Assembly (NCBI GenBank): GCA_040079935.1
Contig: JBEBJI010000001.1
Span: forward strand, 1-64,000
DNA from: Methylotenera_A sp040079935
GTDB taxonomy: Bacteria > Pseudomonadota > Gammaproteobacteria > Burkholderiales > Methylophilaceae
Length of the DNA stretch: 64,000 nt
Direction of reading: 5' to 3'
Part shown: piece after piece, positions 34,691 through 42,472 of the stretch
Position numbering within the stretch: position 1 is the stretch's first letter
Layout: each line of letters opens with the position of its first letter
The notes under the pieces: model-generated
The model's input: the letters and a program-made list of their open reading frames with translations, nothing else
The model's database searches: none
Told to the model about the DNA's origin: nothing
Position numbers and translations under genes: made by a program

Positions 34691-35192
34691 ATGTATTCCT
34701 TCCATTCAATAATTGCATGGCAGTCTATAACGCCACAGATACGCTACATCCCGAAGCCCATCATTATTTTTGAGTCGCAAGGATTATTACAAATTATTCC
34801 GATGCTCAGTTTAAGTAAAAAATTGAACGAACATCGTGCGGTATCGCACATATGATGAACAATTAACGCAAGTTTGCTTTCATGCCCAGACTTGAATCGT
34901 CTGCGCTAAGTGAACAGATTAGGGAGAGAAGTCTGGGAAAGATAAAAAGTTTGGATTATCCTGCGAATTGCTAGTTTTGGCCGTAGTTTCTCATTCATCT
35001 TAGCAAACTTCCTGCACTAAAGCAGTCGTTAATAATCTGGGCTCGCGACCCATCACAGACATTCAATAATCTCTAAGATACTTGCAAATATCTCAATAAG
35101 TAAATTTGTTTTTATATGTTACATAACGCACATACTCATGACAAATCAAAAGGTATAAAGGTAACTATAAGTTGAAAATTCTCCAAACTTCT
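34691..35192. other. non-coding gap upstream of the small-RNA candidate
   Basis: No convincing reading frame with a ribosome site is visible on either strand. The gap probably holds the promoters of the CsbD remnant and of the hairpin transcript at 35193, but I could not assign clear -35 and -10 boxes. Confidence 0.4.
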
Positions 35193-35259
35193 AGTTATCC
35201 AAATTACCTCCCCCTGTTATTTGGATAACTTTATCGCCCTATAAACGGGCGATTTTTTT
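35193..35259 (+). ncRNA. candidate small RNA with an anti-Shine-Dalgarno loop
   Basis: AGTTATCCAAAT (35193-35204) pairs perfectly over 12 bases with ATTTGGATAACT (35219-35230). The 14-base loop contains ACCTCCCCCT, which is complementary to strong ribosome-binding sites. Two bases later comes a hairpin terminator (35233-35259). A stem-loop exposing CCUCC-type sequence followed by a terminator is the layout of known trans-acting small RNAs. The 5' end is unknown. Confidence 0.5.
35233..35259 (+). terminator. rho-independent terminator of the small-RNA candidate
   Basis: ATCGCCC and GGGCGAT surround TATAAAC and are followed by a run of seven T residues. There is no protein gene directly upstream on the same strand, which supports a non-coding transcript ending here. 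Confidence 0.8.
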
Positions 35260-35399
35260 CATGTACTTTATATACATTTTGTTAAGCAATATAAATCATT
35301 AGATAAAAATATTTTGCAGCTATGGATCAGGATAAATTCAACGATTTTTTTATCGATCAAAGTCAATTTTTAGTCTCAATTAAAACAAGGACAGTATTT

Positions 35400-36731
35400 A
35401 TGAAAGTGATTCAGTTTAGCTTAATAGGCATCCTAACCTTAATAACCATTTTGTGGTTTGGAGTGAGTGCAAATGAAATAGCAGCTTCGCAAGGGGTATT
35501 TGCTTGGCGAAGCGTGTTATTGCAATTTACTGGCATTTTAGCGATGACTTCGTTGAGCATTGGAATACTACTTGCGATGCGTTTTACCTGGGTTGAGGAT
35601 AAGTTAAATGGTCTTGATAAGGTGTATCGTCTACATAAGTGGTTAGGCGTCACTGGATTAGTCTTTGTCATTTCTCATTGGCTTTTGGTCAACGTCACAA
35701 AGTGGCTAGTAGATGGAGGTTTACTAATAAAACCTGCTCGGGTACCTAAACCACCAGAAACAGTAGAGATTTTTAAGTTTTTTAATAGCCAGCGGGATGC
35801 CGCAGAACAAATTGGTGAGTTTGCATGTTATGTATTAGTTGCTTTAATCGCTATCGCATTAATAAAGCGCTTTCCGTATCGCTATTTTTTCATGTCGCAT
35901 CGATGGATTGCGATAGTCTATCTAAGCCTAATCTTTCATGCTGTTGTGCTGATGAACCATTCATACTGGGGCACAATTATAGGTGTTGTAATGGCTTCAT
36001 TGATGTTGTTTGGTCTATATGCAGCCCTCAACAGCTTATTTCGTCGCATTGGCCAATCACGTAAAGCAGTTGGTGAAGTCAGTACAATTAATTATCTGGA
36101 TGGCGTTAAGGTAAATGCAATATCTATACAACTTAAATCAAAGTGGCCTGGACACTTCCCAGGTCAATTTGCATTTATTACATTTGATAGGCATGAAGGC
36201 GCACATCCCTTTAGCATTACTTCAGCTTGGTTGAATGATGGAAAACTTTCATTTTTAATTAAAGTGTTAGGTGACTATACCAGTACCATAAGTTCCAAAG
36301 TGAAAGTTGGTGATTATGTGTTAATAGAAGGTCCTTATGGACGATTTAACTTTGAGAGCAATGCAAATAAACAGATCTGGATTGGCGGCGGCATAGGTAT
36401 TACCCCATTTATTGCGAGAATGAAAGCCTTGGCTATTAGTTCGGATGGGCGTCAAATTGACTTGTTTCATTCAACTTCGGACATTGACGAAGCCGCTTTG
36501 GATTTACTAAAAGAGGATGCAAATTCAGCTAATGTTTGTTTACACGTGTTAATCGATTCGCGTGATGGACATCTGACTGGCGAAATTCTAAGAGCAAAAA
36601 TTCCAAATTGGAAAGCCGCTGATATATGGTTTTGCGGGCCGATGGCATTTGGTAAAGCAATTCGGTCTGATTTAATTGAACATGGATTGTATGAAAATAA
36701 GTTTCACCAAGAATTGTATGATATGAGATAG
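35400..36731 (+). CDS. ferric-reductase-like transmembrane flavocytochrome
   Basis: The protein has an N-terminal ferric-reductase-like domain of about six helices with haem-ligand histidines (LHKWLGVTGLVFVISHW; SHRWIAIVYLSLIFHAV). An FAD-binding domain (GQFAFITF, HPFSITSAW) and an NAD(P)-binding domain (GGGIGITPFIARM, WFCGPMAFGKAI) follow. It should move electrons from NAD(P)H through FAD and haem b across the membrane; the acceptor is unknown. The ATG at 35400 (443 residues) has AGGA eight bases upstream and is preferred to 35322. Confidence 0.8.
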   Translation: MKVIQFSLIGILTLITILWFGVSANEIAASQGVFAWRSVLLQFTGILAMTSLSIGILLAMRFTWVEDKLNGLDKVYRLHKWLGVTGLVFVISHWLLVNVTKWLVDGGLLIKPARVPKPPETVEIFKFFNSQRDAAEQIGEFACYVLVALIAIALIKRFPYRYFFMSHRWIAIVYLSLIFHAVVLMNHSYWGTIIGVVMASLMLFGLYAALNSLFRRIGQSRKAVGEVSTINYLDGVKVNAISIQLKSKWPGHFPGQFAFITFDRHEGAHPFSITSAWLNDGKLSFLIKVLGDYTSTISSKVKVGDYVLIEGPYGRFNFESNANKQIWIGGGIGITPFIARMKALAISSDGRQIDLFHSTSDIDEAALDLLKEDANSANVCLHVLIDSRDGHLTGEILRAKIPNWKAADIWFCGPMAFGKAIRSDLIEHGLYENKFHQELYDMR

Positions 36732-37223
36732 AGAAGTTTTTTATCTTTTCATTACAATTTTGTTCAAGATGCGCGCTTAATCTAAGCGGTTACTTTAGGG
36801 TGCGGCTATGTTGATAGTGCATAAAGTTAGTAAACGTCCGTTATTGGCCAATAGCAGTCATCAACCCTTATTAAACGTGACAACTCTGACGAACGTCAGC
36901 GAGTGTTGGTGATGGATGGCGAGTAAATAATGTTAATAATCAATTAGTTAAAACAACTTTTAATCTTTATTAGACATATTTAAATCAATGAATTAGATAA
37001 GGCACGTGACAGTGACTGGTCACGACCCGTAGCAGTCGCTCAGCCACTTTTTATGTTGCCTAACCTAAGACGGCTTTTTCATACCTATGTACGTTATCGC
37101 ACAGAACGTCTTATGAAGTTGGTTTATCTTCGCACTGGAATCTTAAAACAAATACTTAAATTTTACGAAGATGAGCTTCATATGATTATCAATGTTGATT
37201 CAAGCCAAAAAGGAGACTCTAAA
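36732..37223. other. gene-free gap with a decayed att junction
   Basis: Apart from the arm repeat and truncated att listed separately (36873-36965), I see no gene here. The open frame from 37053 into the BON gene has no ribosome site or family match before 37224. GTCACGACCC at about 37019 also occurs near 21009, just right of att site 1, so short end-specific sequences may be shared. Confidence 0.4.
36873..36965. repeat. arm repeat with a truncated tRNA-Lys att remnant
   Basis: This copy of the arm repeat (starting AAACGTGACAACTCTGACGA) ends in ACTTTTAATC at 36956-36965, the first ten bases of the att fragment. The following sequence departs from the tRNA. It looks like a fourth junction that has been destroyed, dividing element 3 into a left part (ferric reductase) and a right part (BON protein). 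Confidence 0.65.
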
Positions 37224-37562
37224 ATGAAATCGTACGCCAAATTATTTATTTTGAGCGCAACAGTTGTAGGCATGACGACGATCGTCGGATGTAATAAACC
37301 TCAAGAAGTTACTGATACAACAAAACCAAGCACCTCTGTAAAGACAGAAATTAGTGACTCTGATGTGACAATGAAAGTTAAAACTGCGCTACATAGTGAT
37401 GAAATGGTCAAGAGTTTTGATATTGCTGTTGTCACAACCAAGGGAGATGTTCGTCTCACCGGCACTGTCGACAGTCAAGACCAACTTGATCATATAGACA
37501 AATTAGTCCGGAGTATTGAAGGTGTTCATAGCCTCCATGATGAATTGGCCATCAAAAAATAA
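37224..37562 (+). CDS. BON-domain lipoprotein
   Basis: The 112-residue protein has a lipobox (TIVGC) and a single BON domain (SDVTMKVKTALHSDEMVKSF, KGDVRLTGTVDSQDQLDHI). BON domains bind phospholipid or envelope components and occur in OsmY-like stress proteins. AGGAG eight bases upstream fixes the ATG at 37224. It may protect the envelope under osmotic or oxidative stress; the context gives no further clue. Confidence 0.8.
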   Translation: MKSYAKLFILSATVVGMTTIVGCNKPQEVTDTTKPSTSVKTEISDSDVTMKVKTALHSDEMVKSFDIAVVTTKGDVRLTGTVDSQDQLDHIDKLVRSIEGVHSLHDELAIKK

Positions 37563-37683
37563 GACAGAATAATACAGCTCTCGGCAATTATTTCATTGTA
37601 GGAATTTTCGTCTGTTAAGTATCACTTAAGATTACTGGCCTAAAGTGTGTGCTAACGATGCTTAAAATGATTAGCCCAAGGTG

Positions 37684-37697
37684 TCGTACATGTACGA
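37684..37697. promoter_or_regulatory. perfect 14-bp palindrome upstream of the secreted protein
   Basis: TCGTACATGTACGA is fully self-complementary and ends 46 bases before the ATG at 37744, a place where an operator would be expected. No regulator is identified. Confidence 0.3.
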
Positions 37698-37743
37698 ATT
37701 ATTGATACAAAGTTCGTTTAAATCACATTTAATGGAGTTCATC

Positions 37744-38244
37744 ATGAAAAAAGCAATCATAGTTGCTCTAATATCTGTACTTACCCCTATTTCGGCTTTT
37801 GCCGGTAGTGAAAGATTGGTCAGCGTATTTGAAAACTACTGTCTCAATCAATCCGAAAATTCGCAAACCTTAGATCGATCGATTTCCAAAAGAACGGATG
37901 ATGAACAAGCAAAATACGATACGATCAGAGGCCAAGGTGATAATGGCTATATGATGACCTTAGACAATCACCCATATCTTATCGAATGGATTGGTGAAGC
38001 TTGCCGCGTATCAACAAATGGGGTCCTCCCAAACGAAGTGATGAAGGCTTTAGCTACAAACCATATGCTTTCAAAATCACACGGCGACAAAATAGACTTC
38101 GGACGCGCCCTTTGGTTTGAGACGGGCCATGTACTGACACGCTACGCTTTTACTCACGATCTAAATCACAGTACGATTTTACTTGAGTATCAAAAAGACG
38201 ATGCAACTAAAAATGGTCCTGCAGCAATCACTTATACGCGGTGA
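37744..38244 (+). CDS. secreted protein of unknown function (166 aa)
   Basis: A clear signal peptide (MKKAIIVALISVLTPISAFA) leads a mature protein of about 146 residues with two cysteines (YCLNQ and EACRV) that could form a disulphide. GGAG six bases upstream fixes the start at 37744. It vaguely resembles the NMCC_0638-type secreted proteins, but I cannot confirm this. It is the last gene of element 3. Confidence 0.55.
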   Translation: MKKAIIVALISVLTPISAFAGSERLVSVFENYCLNQSENSQTLDRSISKRTDDEQAKYDTIRGQGDNGYMMTLDNHPYLIEWIGEACRVSTNGVLPNEVMKALATNHMLSKSHGDKIDFGRALWFETGHVLTRYAFTHDLNHSTILLEYQKDDATKNGPAAITYTR

Positions 38245-38439
38245 TATATATAGTGTTTCTTGTGTCGCCAAAGTAACGGGCATAGTGATGGCAGCTATGA
38301 AGACTAAATGAAGAAATTAAGAGAGCAGCTTCCTAAAGACTTAATCGTGTCAAACTATGAAAATCTAAGCGTGTTCAACTAAATATTATGGCACATTTAA
38401 ATGTCCCTTTTTGGCCGCTAGCAATCATTAAACTTTATA
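38245..38439. other. short gene-free gap at the right end of element 3
   Basis: I see no credible gene here. The sequence leads into the arm repeat and att site 3. GGCCGCTAGCAATCATTAAAC near 38413 resembles GGCCAATAGCAGTCATCAACC near 36847, so the arm repeat may reach further left in these two copies. Confidence 0.35.
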
Positions 38440-38522
38440 AAACGTGAAAATTATGACGTGTGTCAGCGAGCGTTGGCGAGAGAGGGCGAGTAAATAATGT
38501 TAAAAATCAATAGGTTATAACA
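38440..38522. repeat. arm repeat upstream of att site 3
   Basis: Starts AAACGTGAAAATTATGACGT and shares GTCAGCGAGCGTTGGCGAGA and GGCGAGTAAATAATGTTAA with the copies at 33907 and 36873. It leads without a gap into att site 3. Confidence 0.75.
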
Positions 38523-38568
38523 ACTTTTAATCCGTTTGTCGTGGGTTCGATCCCCGCACGCCCTACCA
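38523..38568 (+). repeat. att site 3: 46-bp 3' fragment of tRNA-Lys(TTT)
   Basis: Third identical 46-base copy. It separates the accessory array from the core chromosome: no copy of the core REP-like repeat is found left of it, and the first lies 59 bases to its right. Confidence 0.88.
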
Positions 38569-38573
38569 AATAT

Positions 38574-38604
38574 AAAGCCTAGTCATTTTTGACTAGGCTT
38601 TTTT
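38574..38604 (+). terminator. rho-independent terminator behind att site 3
   Basis: AAAGCCTAGTCA (38574-38585) pairs perfectly with TGACTAGGCTTT (38590-38601) around TTTT and is followed by T residues. Its sequence differs from the two element-borne terminators. As the outermost one it is probably the original chromosomal terminator of tRNA-Lys(TTT). Confidence 0.85.
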
Positions 38605-38627
38605 ATTGAATATTTAATTAAAAACAC

Positions 38628-38666
38628 CTGCCCTGGAAGCCTCATGGGTATTGGTCTGCAGGGCAG
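38628..38666. repeat. REP-like palindromic repeat, copy 1
   Basis: A 39-bp unit with perfect 8-bp inverted ends CTGCCCTG and CAGGGCAG and a core reading GAAGCCTCATGGGTATTGG. It lies between att site 3 and the GGDEF-EAL gene and is the best-formed of five copies. Confidence 0.75.
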
Positions 38667-38706
38667 TGCTAATTTAATTTTTTTTGATAAAAAGCGATTT
38701 AAATTA

Positions 38707-41538
38707 TTACGTTTCTACTAGTTTTAAATGTGACGATTCTAATTTTTTGCTCTCTTTTAGTAAGGCTTCTATGGTTTCAGCTGGCGCTGGCTTGCTGAAA
38801 TAATAGCCTTGAATTTCATTACAGCCATGCGCACTGAGGTATCTCACCTGCTCATAACTTTCAACACCTTCCGCCACCACATTGAGTTTCAGGTTTTTGG
38901 CCAATGCAATAATCGAGGCCACAATCGGCGCTTCGTCGCTATGCAAAATTATGTCATCAGTGAATGATTTGTCGATTTTCAGTGTATTGACTGGCAGATT
39001 TTTAAGGTACGAAAGGCTGGAATAACCGGTGCCAAAATCGTCAATCGAGAGATGAATGCCAAGTGATTTGATGCTATGCAGAATTTCATCCGCATCTTCG
39101 ACATCGCCCATAATCATGCTTTCGGTTAGCTCCAGCTCAAGCAGCTGCGCGTCCATTCCGGTTTCCTCAAGAATGTCGGTGATGGATTTGAGTAGATTCT
39201 TTTGGTTAAATTGGCGCGCAGAAAGATTCACTGCCATGAGTAAATTTCCATAACCCGCTTTTTGCCAAGCGACCGCCTGTGCGCAGGCGGTTTTAAGTAC
39301 CCATTCGCCAATCGGTACAATCAGACCAGATTCTTCAGCCAGCGAAATAAAATTCACCGGTGAGATAAAACCAAGCGCTTTACTGTTCCAGCGTATTAGC
39401 GCTTCCATACCCACAATCTGTTTCGTGTGCAGATCGACTTTAGGTTGATAAAACACTTCTAGCTCGTTCAGCTCAAGCGCTTTGCGCAAGTGCGTTTCCA
39501 AACGCAGTCTGTCTGCCACTTTTTCATTCATGCTTTGCGTGAAAAACTGGAAGTTATTCTTGCCCAGTTCTTTTGCGCGATACATTGCAATATCCGCGCT
39601 ACTGAGTAGCGTATCTGTGCTGGTGGCATCCGTCGGGTAAACGGCAATGCCAGCGCTGCATGTGGTGGTGATTTCGTTGCCATCAATGGTAAAAGGCGCT
39701 TCAAGCGCATGAACTAAGCGATTAAGCATGCCTGTCCGCAAGTTATCTTCCATATCGCCTTGCAAGATAATGATAAATTCATCCCCGCCAAAACGCGCAA
39801 CGGTGTCAGTGTCGCGCACTGCCCATTCGAGTCGCTTTGCTACCCCGCAAAGTAATTGGTCGCCAGCCTTATGCCCAAGGCTGTCATTGATGAATTTAAA
39901 TCGGTCTAAATCGATAAACATCAGCCAGAAAGGTTTGCCGCTACGGTCGCTGTGTTCCATGGCTTGGCGCAGACGATCCTGTAACAAAATGCGATTAGGC
40001 AGACCAGTCAGGTTGTCATATTGCGCTTGAACTAATAACTTGTCTTCGCGCTCTTGCGCAGAGATAGCAATGCCAATGCGGCCCGCCAGCTCACGGATTT
40101 CATCCCAATTTTGGCTATCTTGCGGTAGCGCCACTTCGTCTGCGATGCTCAAAAAAGCACACATTTCACCTTGCCAGAATATTGGCAAAATCCAGCAGTA
40201 TTTTGCACCCAACTCCGCAAGAAAATTCTCATGGATCAATCTGTCGTCTTTCTTGCAATTTCCAAACTGGCCATTGCCATAGGTTCTGATAACGCCAATT
40301 TCTTGGTTGGGAATCGTAATTCGAGGCGATATAAGAAGAATTTTATTCGCAACAGTGATGCTGCATTGGGTTTCTGTGTCAGATACTTCATCTAACTGCG
40401 TGACGCTGATAATGGCTGCTGGCATGAGCGATTGCATTCTTGTAATGACCTGATTGATGAGTTGATTCACATCCAAATTAGAAGCCATTTCACGGTCAAT
40501 CGCCGAGAGCGATTGCAGCGTATCGAGTTGTCGTTTGATGTTGGCAGACATGCCATTGAATGAATCCGCCAACTCAGCAAACTCAGATTTCCCCTCAACC
40601 TGTACCTGCGTGAATTCTCCTTTAGAAATGTTTCTAGTACCTTCAATTAATCGCTCAAGCGGAACCATAGTTCTGCGGATTTGCATTAAACTTAACAGCG
40701 CCACCAACAATAAACTGAAAACGGCAGCACCAATATAGCCATAACTGCTTAGAAAGTCACCTAAAGGACTAACTGATATCGGATACTGGCGCTGAGAAAC
40801 GAAGCTCCAAGCGTTATCATCAAACTCACCGCGTATAAACAACTCCCAATCTCCGATGTTTTCTGGCGATGAATTGCCTTTAAATTTAGGGTCTTCATCA
40901 GATGAACAAAATAGCCGATTTTTTGCATTGTCTTCTAAACGGTAAGCGCAAATGCTGATGTCGGAGGGGTAATCGGCAATATCACCCCAAAGATAATTCG
41001 GGTTAATTTCTGCAATCAACAAGGTTTTTATACTAGTATTTTTGTGGCGCGTTAGAATCAGCGATACGATGGGATTTGCATCGCCAGCGCTTGGGGGAAA
41101 TACCACTAATCTGACTTTGTTTGGCGCCGCTTCTTTAAAGGACGCCGCTATTGCTTCTATATGCTGTGGCATTGTGTAATGCTGCTCGTTGTCTGTATGA
41201 TCCAAAACACGGCCTTCTGGCGTTACTAAATGCAAGGCTCTGAACATGGCTTTATTATGTTTTTCCAGATTGTCTGGAAGTTTTAACTCAGATGAATCTA
41301 TCGATTCTGAAATAACAAACAAGCTTTTGCGTGCGAATATTAAATTAGAAAACGCAGAAAGCGCGTAATCTTGGCTGGTATCAACAAGTTTTTCGTGCGA
41401 ATTACTTGTAACGAGTTTATCTACAGTGTTGTGTGTTAAACCAGTGATGAGCGCAGTGGGGACAAACGCCGCCAAAAACAGAATCAGCGCGATGCGTTGT
41501 GCGATTTTGCTGTTAAGAAATGTTCCTGAGAGGCGCAT
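38707..41538 (-). CDS. membrane GGDEF-EAL cyclic-di-GMP enzyme with HAMP and GAF-like domains
   Basis: The 943-residue protein has a membrane helix (about 13-35), a periplasmic sensor region (40-260), a second helix (265-287), a HAMP domain (about 288-340) and a GAF-like domain (345-495). A GGDEF domain (RFGGDEFIIIL, 582-592) and an EAL domain (MEALIRWNSK, 711-720) complete it. Both catalytic signatures look intact, so it may make or degrade cyclic di-GMP. It lies at the end of the MSHA pilus locus, whose MshE ATPase has a cyclic-di-GMP-binding MshEN domain, which suggests a functional link. Confidence 0.9.
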   Translation of the reverse strand: MRLSGTFLNSKIAQRIALILFLAAFVPTALITGLTHNTVDKLVTSNSHEKLVDTSQDYALSAFSNLIFARKSLFVISESIDSSELKLPDNLEKHNKAMFRALHLVTPEGRVLDHTDNEQHYTMPQHIEAIAASFKEAAPNKVRLVVFPPSAGDANPIVSLILTRHKNTSIKTLLIAEINPNYLWGDIADYPSDISICAYRLEDNAKNRLFCSSDEDPKFKGNSSPENIGDWELFIRGEFDDNAWSFVSQRQYPISVSPLGDFLSSYGYIGAAVFSLLLVALLSLMQIRRTMVPLERLIEGTRNISKGEFTQVQVEGKSEFAELADSFNGMSANIKRQLDTLQSLSAIDREMASNLDVNQLINQVITRMQSLMPAAIISVTQLDEVSDTETQCSITVANKILLISPRITIPNQEIGVIRTYGNGQFGNCKKDDRLIHENFLAELGAKYCWILPIFWQGEMCAFLSIADEVALPQDSQNWDEIRELAGRIGIAISAQEREDKLLVQAQYDNLTGLPNRILLQDRLRQAMEHSDRSGKPFWLMFIDLDRFKFINDSLGHKAGDQLLCGVAKRLEWAVRDTDTVARFGGDEFIIILQGDMEDNLRTGMLNRLVHALEAPFTIDGNEITTTCSAGIAVYPTDATSTDTLLSSADIAMYRAKELGKNNFQFFTQSMNEKVADRLRLETHLRKALELNELEVFYQPKVDLHTKQIVGMEALIRWNSKALGFISPVNFISLAEESGLIVPIGEWVLKTACAQAVAWQKAGYGNLLMAVNLSARQFNQKNLLKSITDILEETGMDAQLLELELTESMIMGDVEDADEILHSIKSLGIHLSIDDFGTGYSSLSYLKNLPVNTLKIDKSFTDDIILHSDEAPIVASIIALAKNLKLNVVAEGVESYEQVRYLSAHGCNEIQGYYFSKPAPAETIEALLKESKKLESSHLKLVET

Positions 41539-41546
41539 GCAACGAT

Positions 41547-42029
41547 TTAAAATTCAGAGGCGAGGTTAACAAATTTTCCGTCGTACACGCGAATTATGTC
41601 GTCTAAGCTATCTTTTTGTGAAATAGGCAGTTTGGTCTTGGCATCTTTGCCTACACTGTAAAGGTCAAAATCAGTATTCAGCGGATTTAAATTTTTATCG
41701 CGACGCGCACCACCATTACCTTTTTTATCCAGATTTAAGTATCTGTAAGGATAGCCCCAAGGGTCTAATTTCGCTCCCAAACCAATATCCGCAAGGCTGT
41801 CTGGGTAGCTTCTTGCATCTTGCCAATGCTGGCCAATTTTAGAGGTCATGGTGGTAATGTCTGTGACTGCTTGATAGACGCGCGCTCTTTCCTTGTAGTC
41901 TTGGTATGCGGGAATAGCTATTGCAGATAGCACACCAATAATGGCGACGACAATTAAGAGCTCTACTAAAGTAAGCCCACTCATTTGGTTTGCTCTTATA
42001 TGCTTTTTTAAATCTATTGGATTCATCAT
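41547..42029 (-). CDS. GspG-like type IV pilin/pseudopilin
   Basis: A 160-residue prepilin with the processing site and helix MSGLTLVELLIVVAIIGVLS. It then has LDPWGYPYRYLNL, the calcium-binding-region sequence of GspG-type major pseudopilins. Here the residue before the helix is M-S-G rather than K-G-F, with the conserved Gly and the Glu five residues on. It stands nine bases before the GGDEF-EAL gene and beyond tRNA-Lys from the main pilus locus. No strong ribosome site is visible; MM at the start allows 42029 or 42026. Confidence 0.8.
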   Translation of the reverse strand: MMNPIDLKKHIRANQMSGLTLVELLIVVAIIGVLSAIAIPAYQDYKERARVYQAVTDITTMTSKIGQHWQDARSYPDSLADIGLGAKLDPWGYPYRYLNLDKKGNGGARRDKNLNPLNTDFDLYSVGKDAKTKLPISQKDSLDDIIRVYDGKFVNLASEF

Positions 42030-42302
42030 AAGTTTTTTAGCAAAATGTATGCCACTTTGGCTTTAACATATAAAACACCGCTGTACACGGCCAGCAGTGC
42101 GGTTTTTTGATAATTGAAAGAAGTTAAGTGGTCAGTTTTTTGGATTTTAAATTAAATGGCTATGTAGTTATTTCGGCAAAATCGTCAATTTCTTTAGTCA
42201 TTTTATTGAAAGTTAAGGCTCAAATTAGATTGGGTGAAATTTGAATAAACAGTGGATAGAAGCCATGGTTTTTTGATTTATAATGTACATCACTACACTG
42301 AT

Positions 42303-42378
42303 GGGGTGTTAGCTCAGCTGGTAGAGCAGTGGACTCTTAATCCATTTGTCGCGAGTTCGATCCTCGCACGCCCTACCA
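42303..42378 (+). tRNA. tRNA-Lys (anticodon CTT)
   Basis: All arms fold: acceptor GGGGTGT with ACGCCCT (one G-U), D-stem GCTC/GAGC, anticodon stem GTGGA/TCCAT with loop CTCTTAA (anticodon CTT at 42336-42338), T-stem GCGAG/CTCGC, and an encoded CCA end. A -10 box TATAAT lies at 42279-42284 and a weak ATCTG/CAGAT hairpin follows. It is a different isoacceptor from the tRNA-Lys(TTT) fragments used as att sites and is intact, so it was not the integration target. Confidence 0.95.
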
Positions 42379-42412
42379 AATAATCTGTTTCAGATGATTT
42401 TACTAAAAAATG

Positions 42413-42451
42413 GTGCTCTGGAAGCCGCATGGATATTGGCTTGCAGGGCAG
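42413..42451. repeat. REP-like palindromic repeat, copy 2
   Basis: Intergenic copy between tRNA-Lys and mshN, with core GGAAGCCGCATGGATATTGG and right end CAGGGCAG. The left end (GTGCTCTG) has decayed slightly. Confidence 0.7.
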
Positions 42452-42472
42452 TATATTTTAATTTTTAAAGCT

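Noticed and set aside
37053..37223. N-terminal extension of the BON protein
   Set aside because: The lipoprotein signal and a strong ribosome site fix the start at 37224; the extension has no signal or family match.
38523..38568. The tRNA-Lys fragments as functional tRNA genes
   Set aside because: Acceptor 5' strand, D-arm and half of the anticodon stem are missing at all three sites.
1..38568. CRISPR array
   Set aside because: The repeats seen are few, long and widely spaced; there are no regularly spaced short repeats.
42303..42378. Intact tRNA-Lys at 42303 as the integration target of the att fragments
   Set aside because: Its anticodon is CTT and its anticodon and T-arm sequences differ from the fragments, which carry TTT. 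Its downstream sequence also differs.
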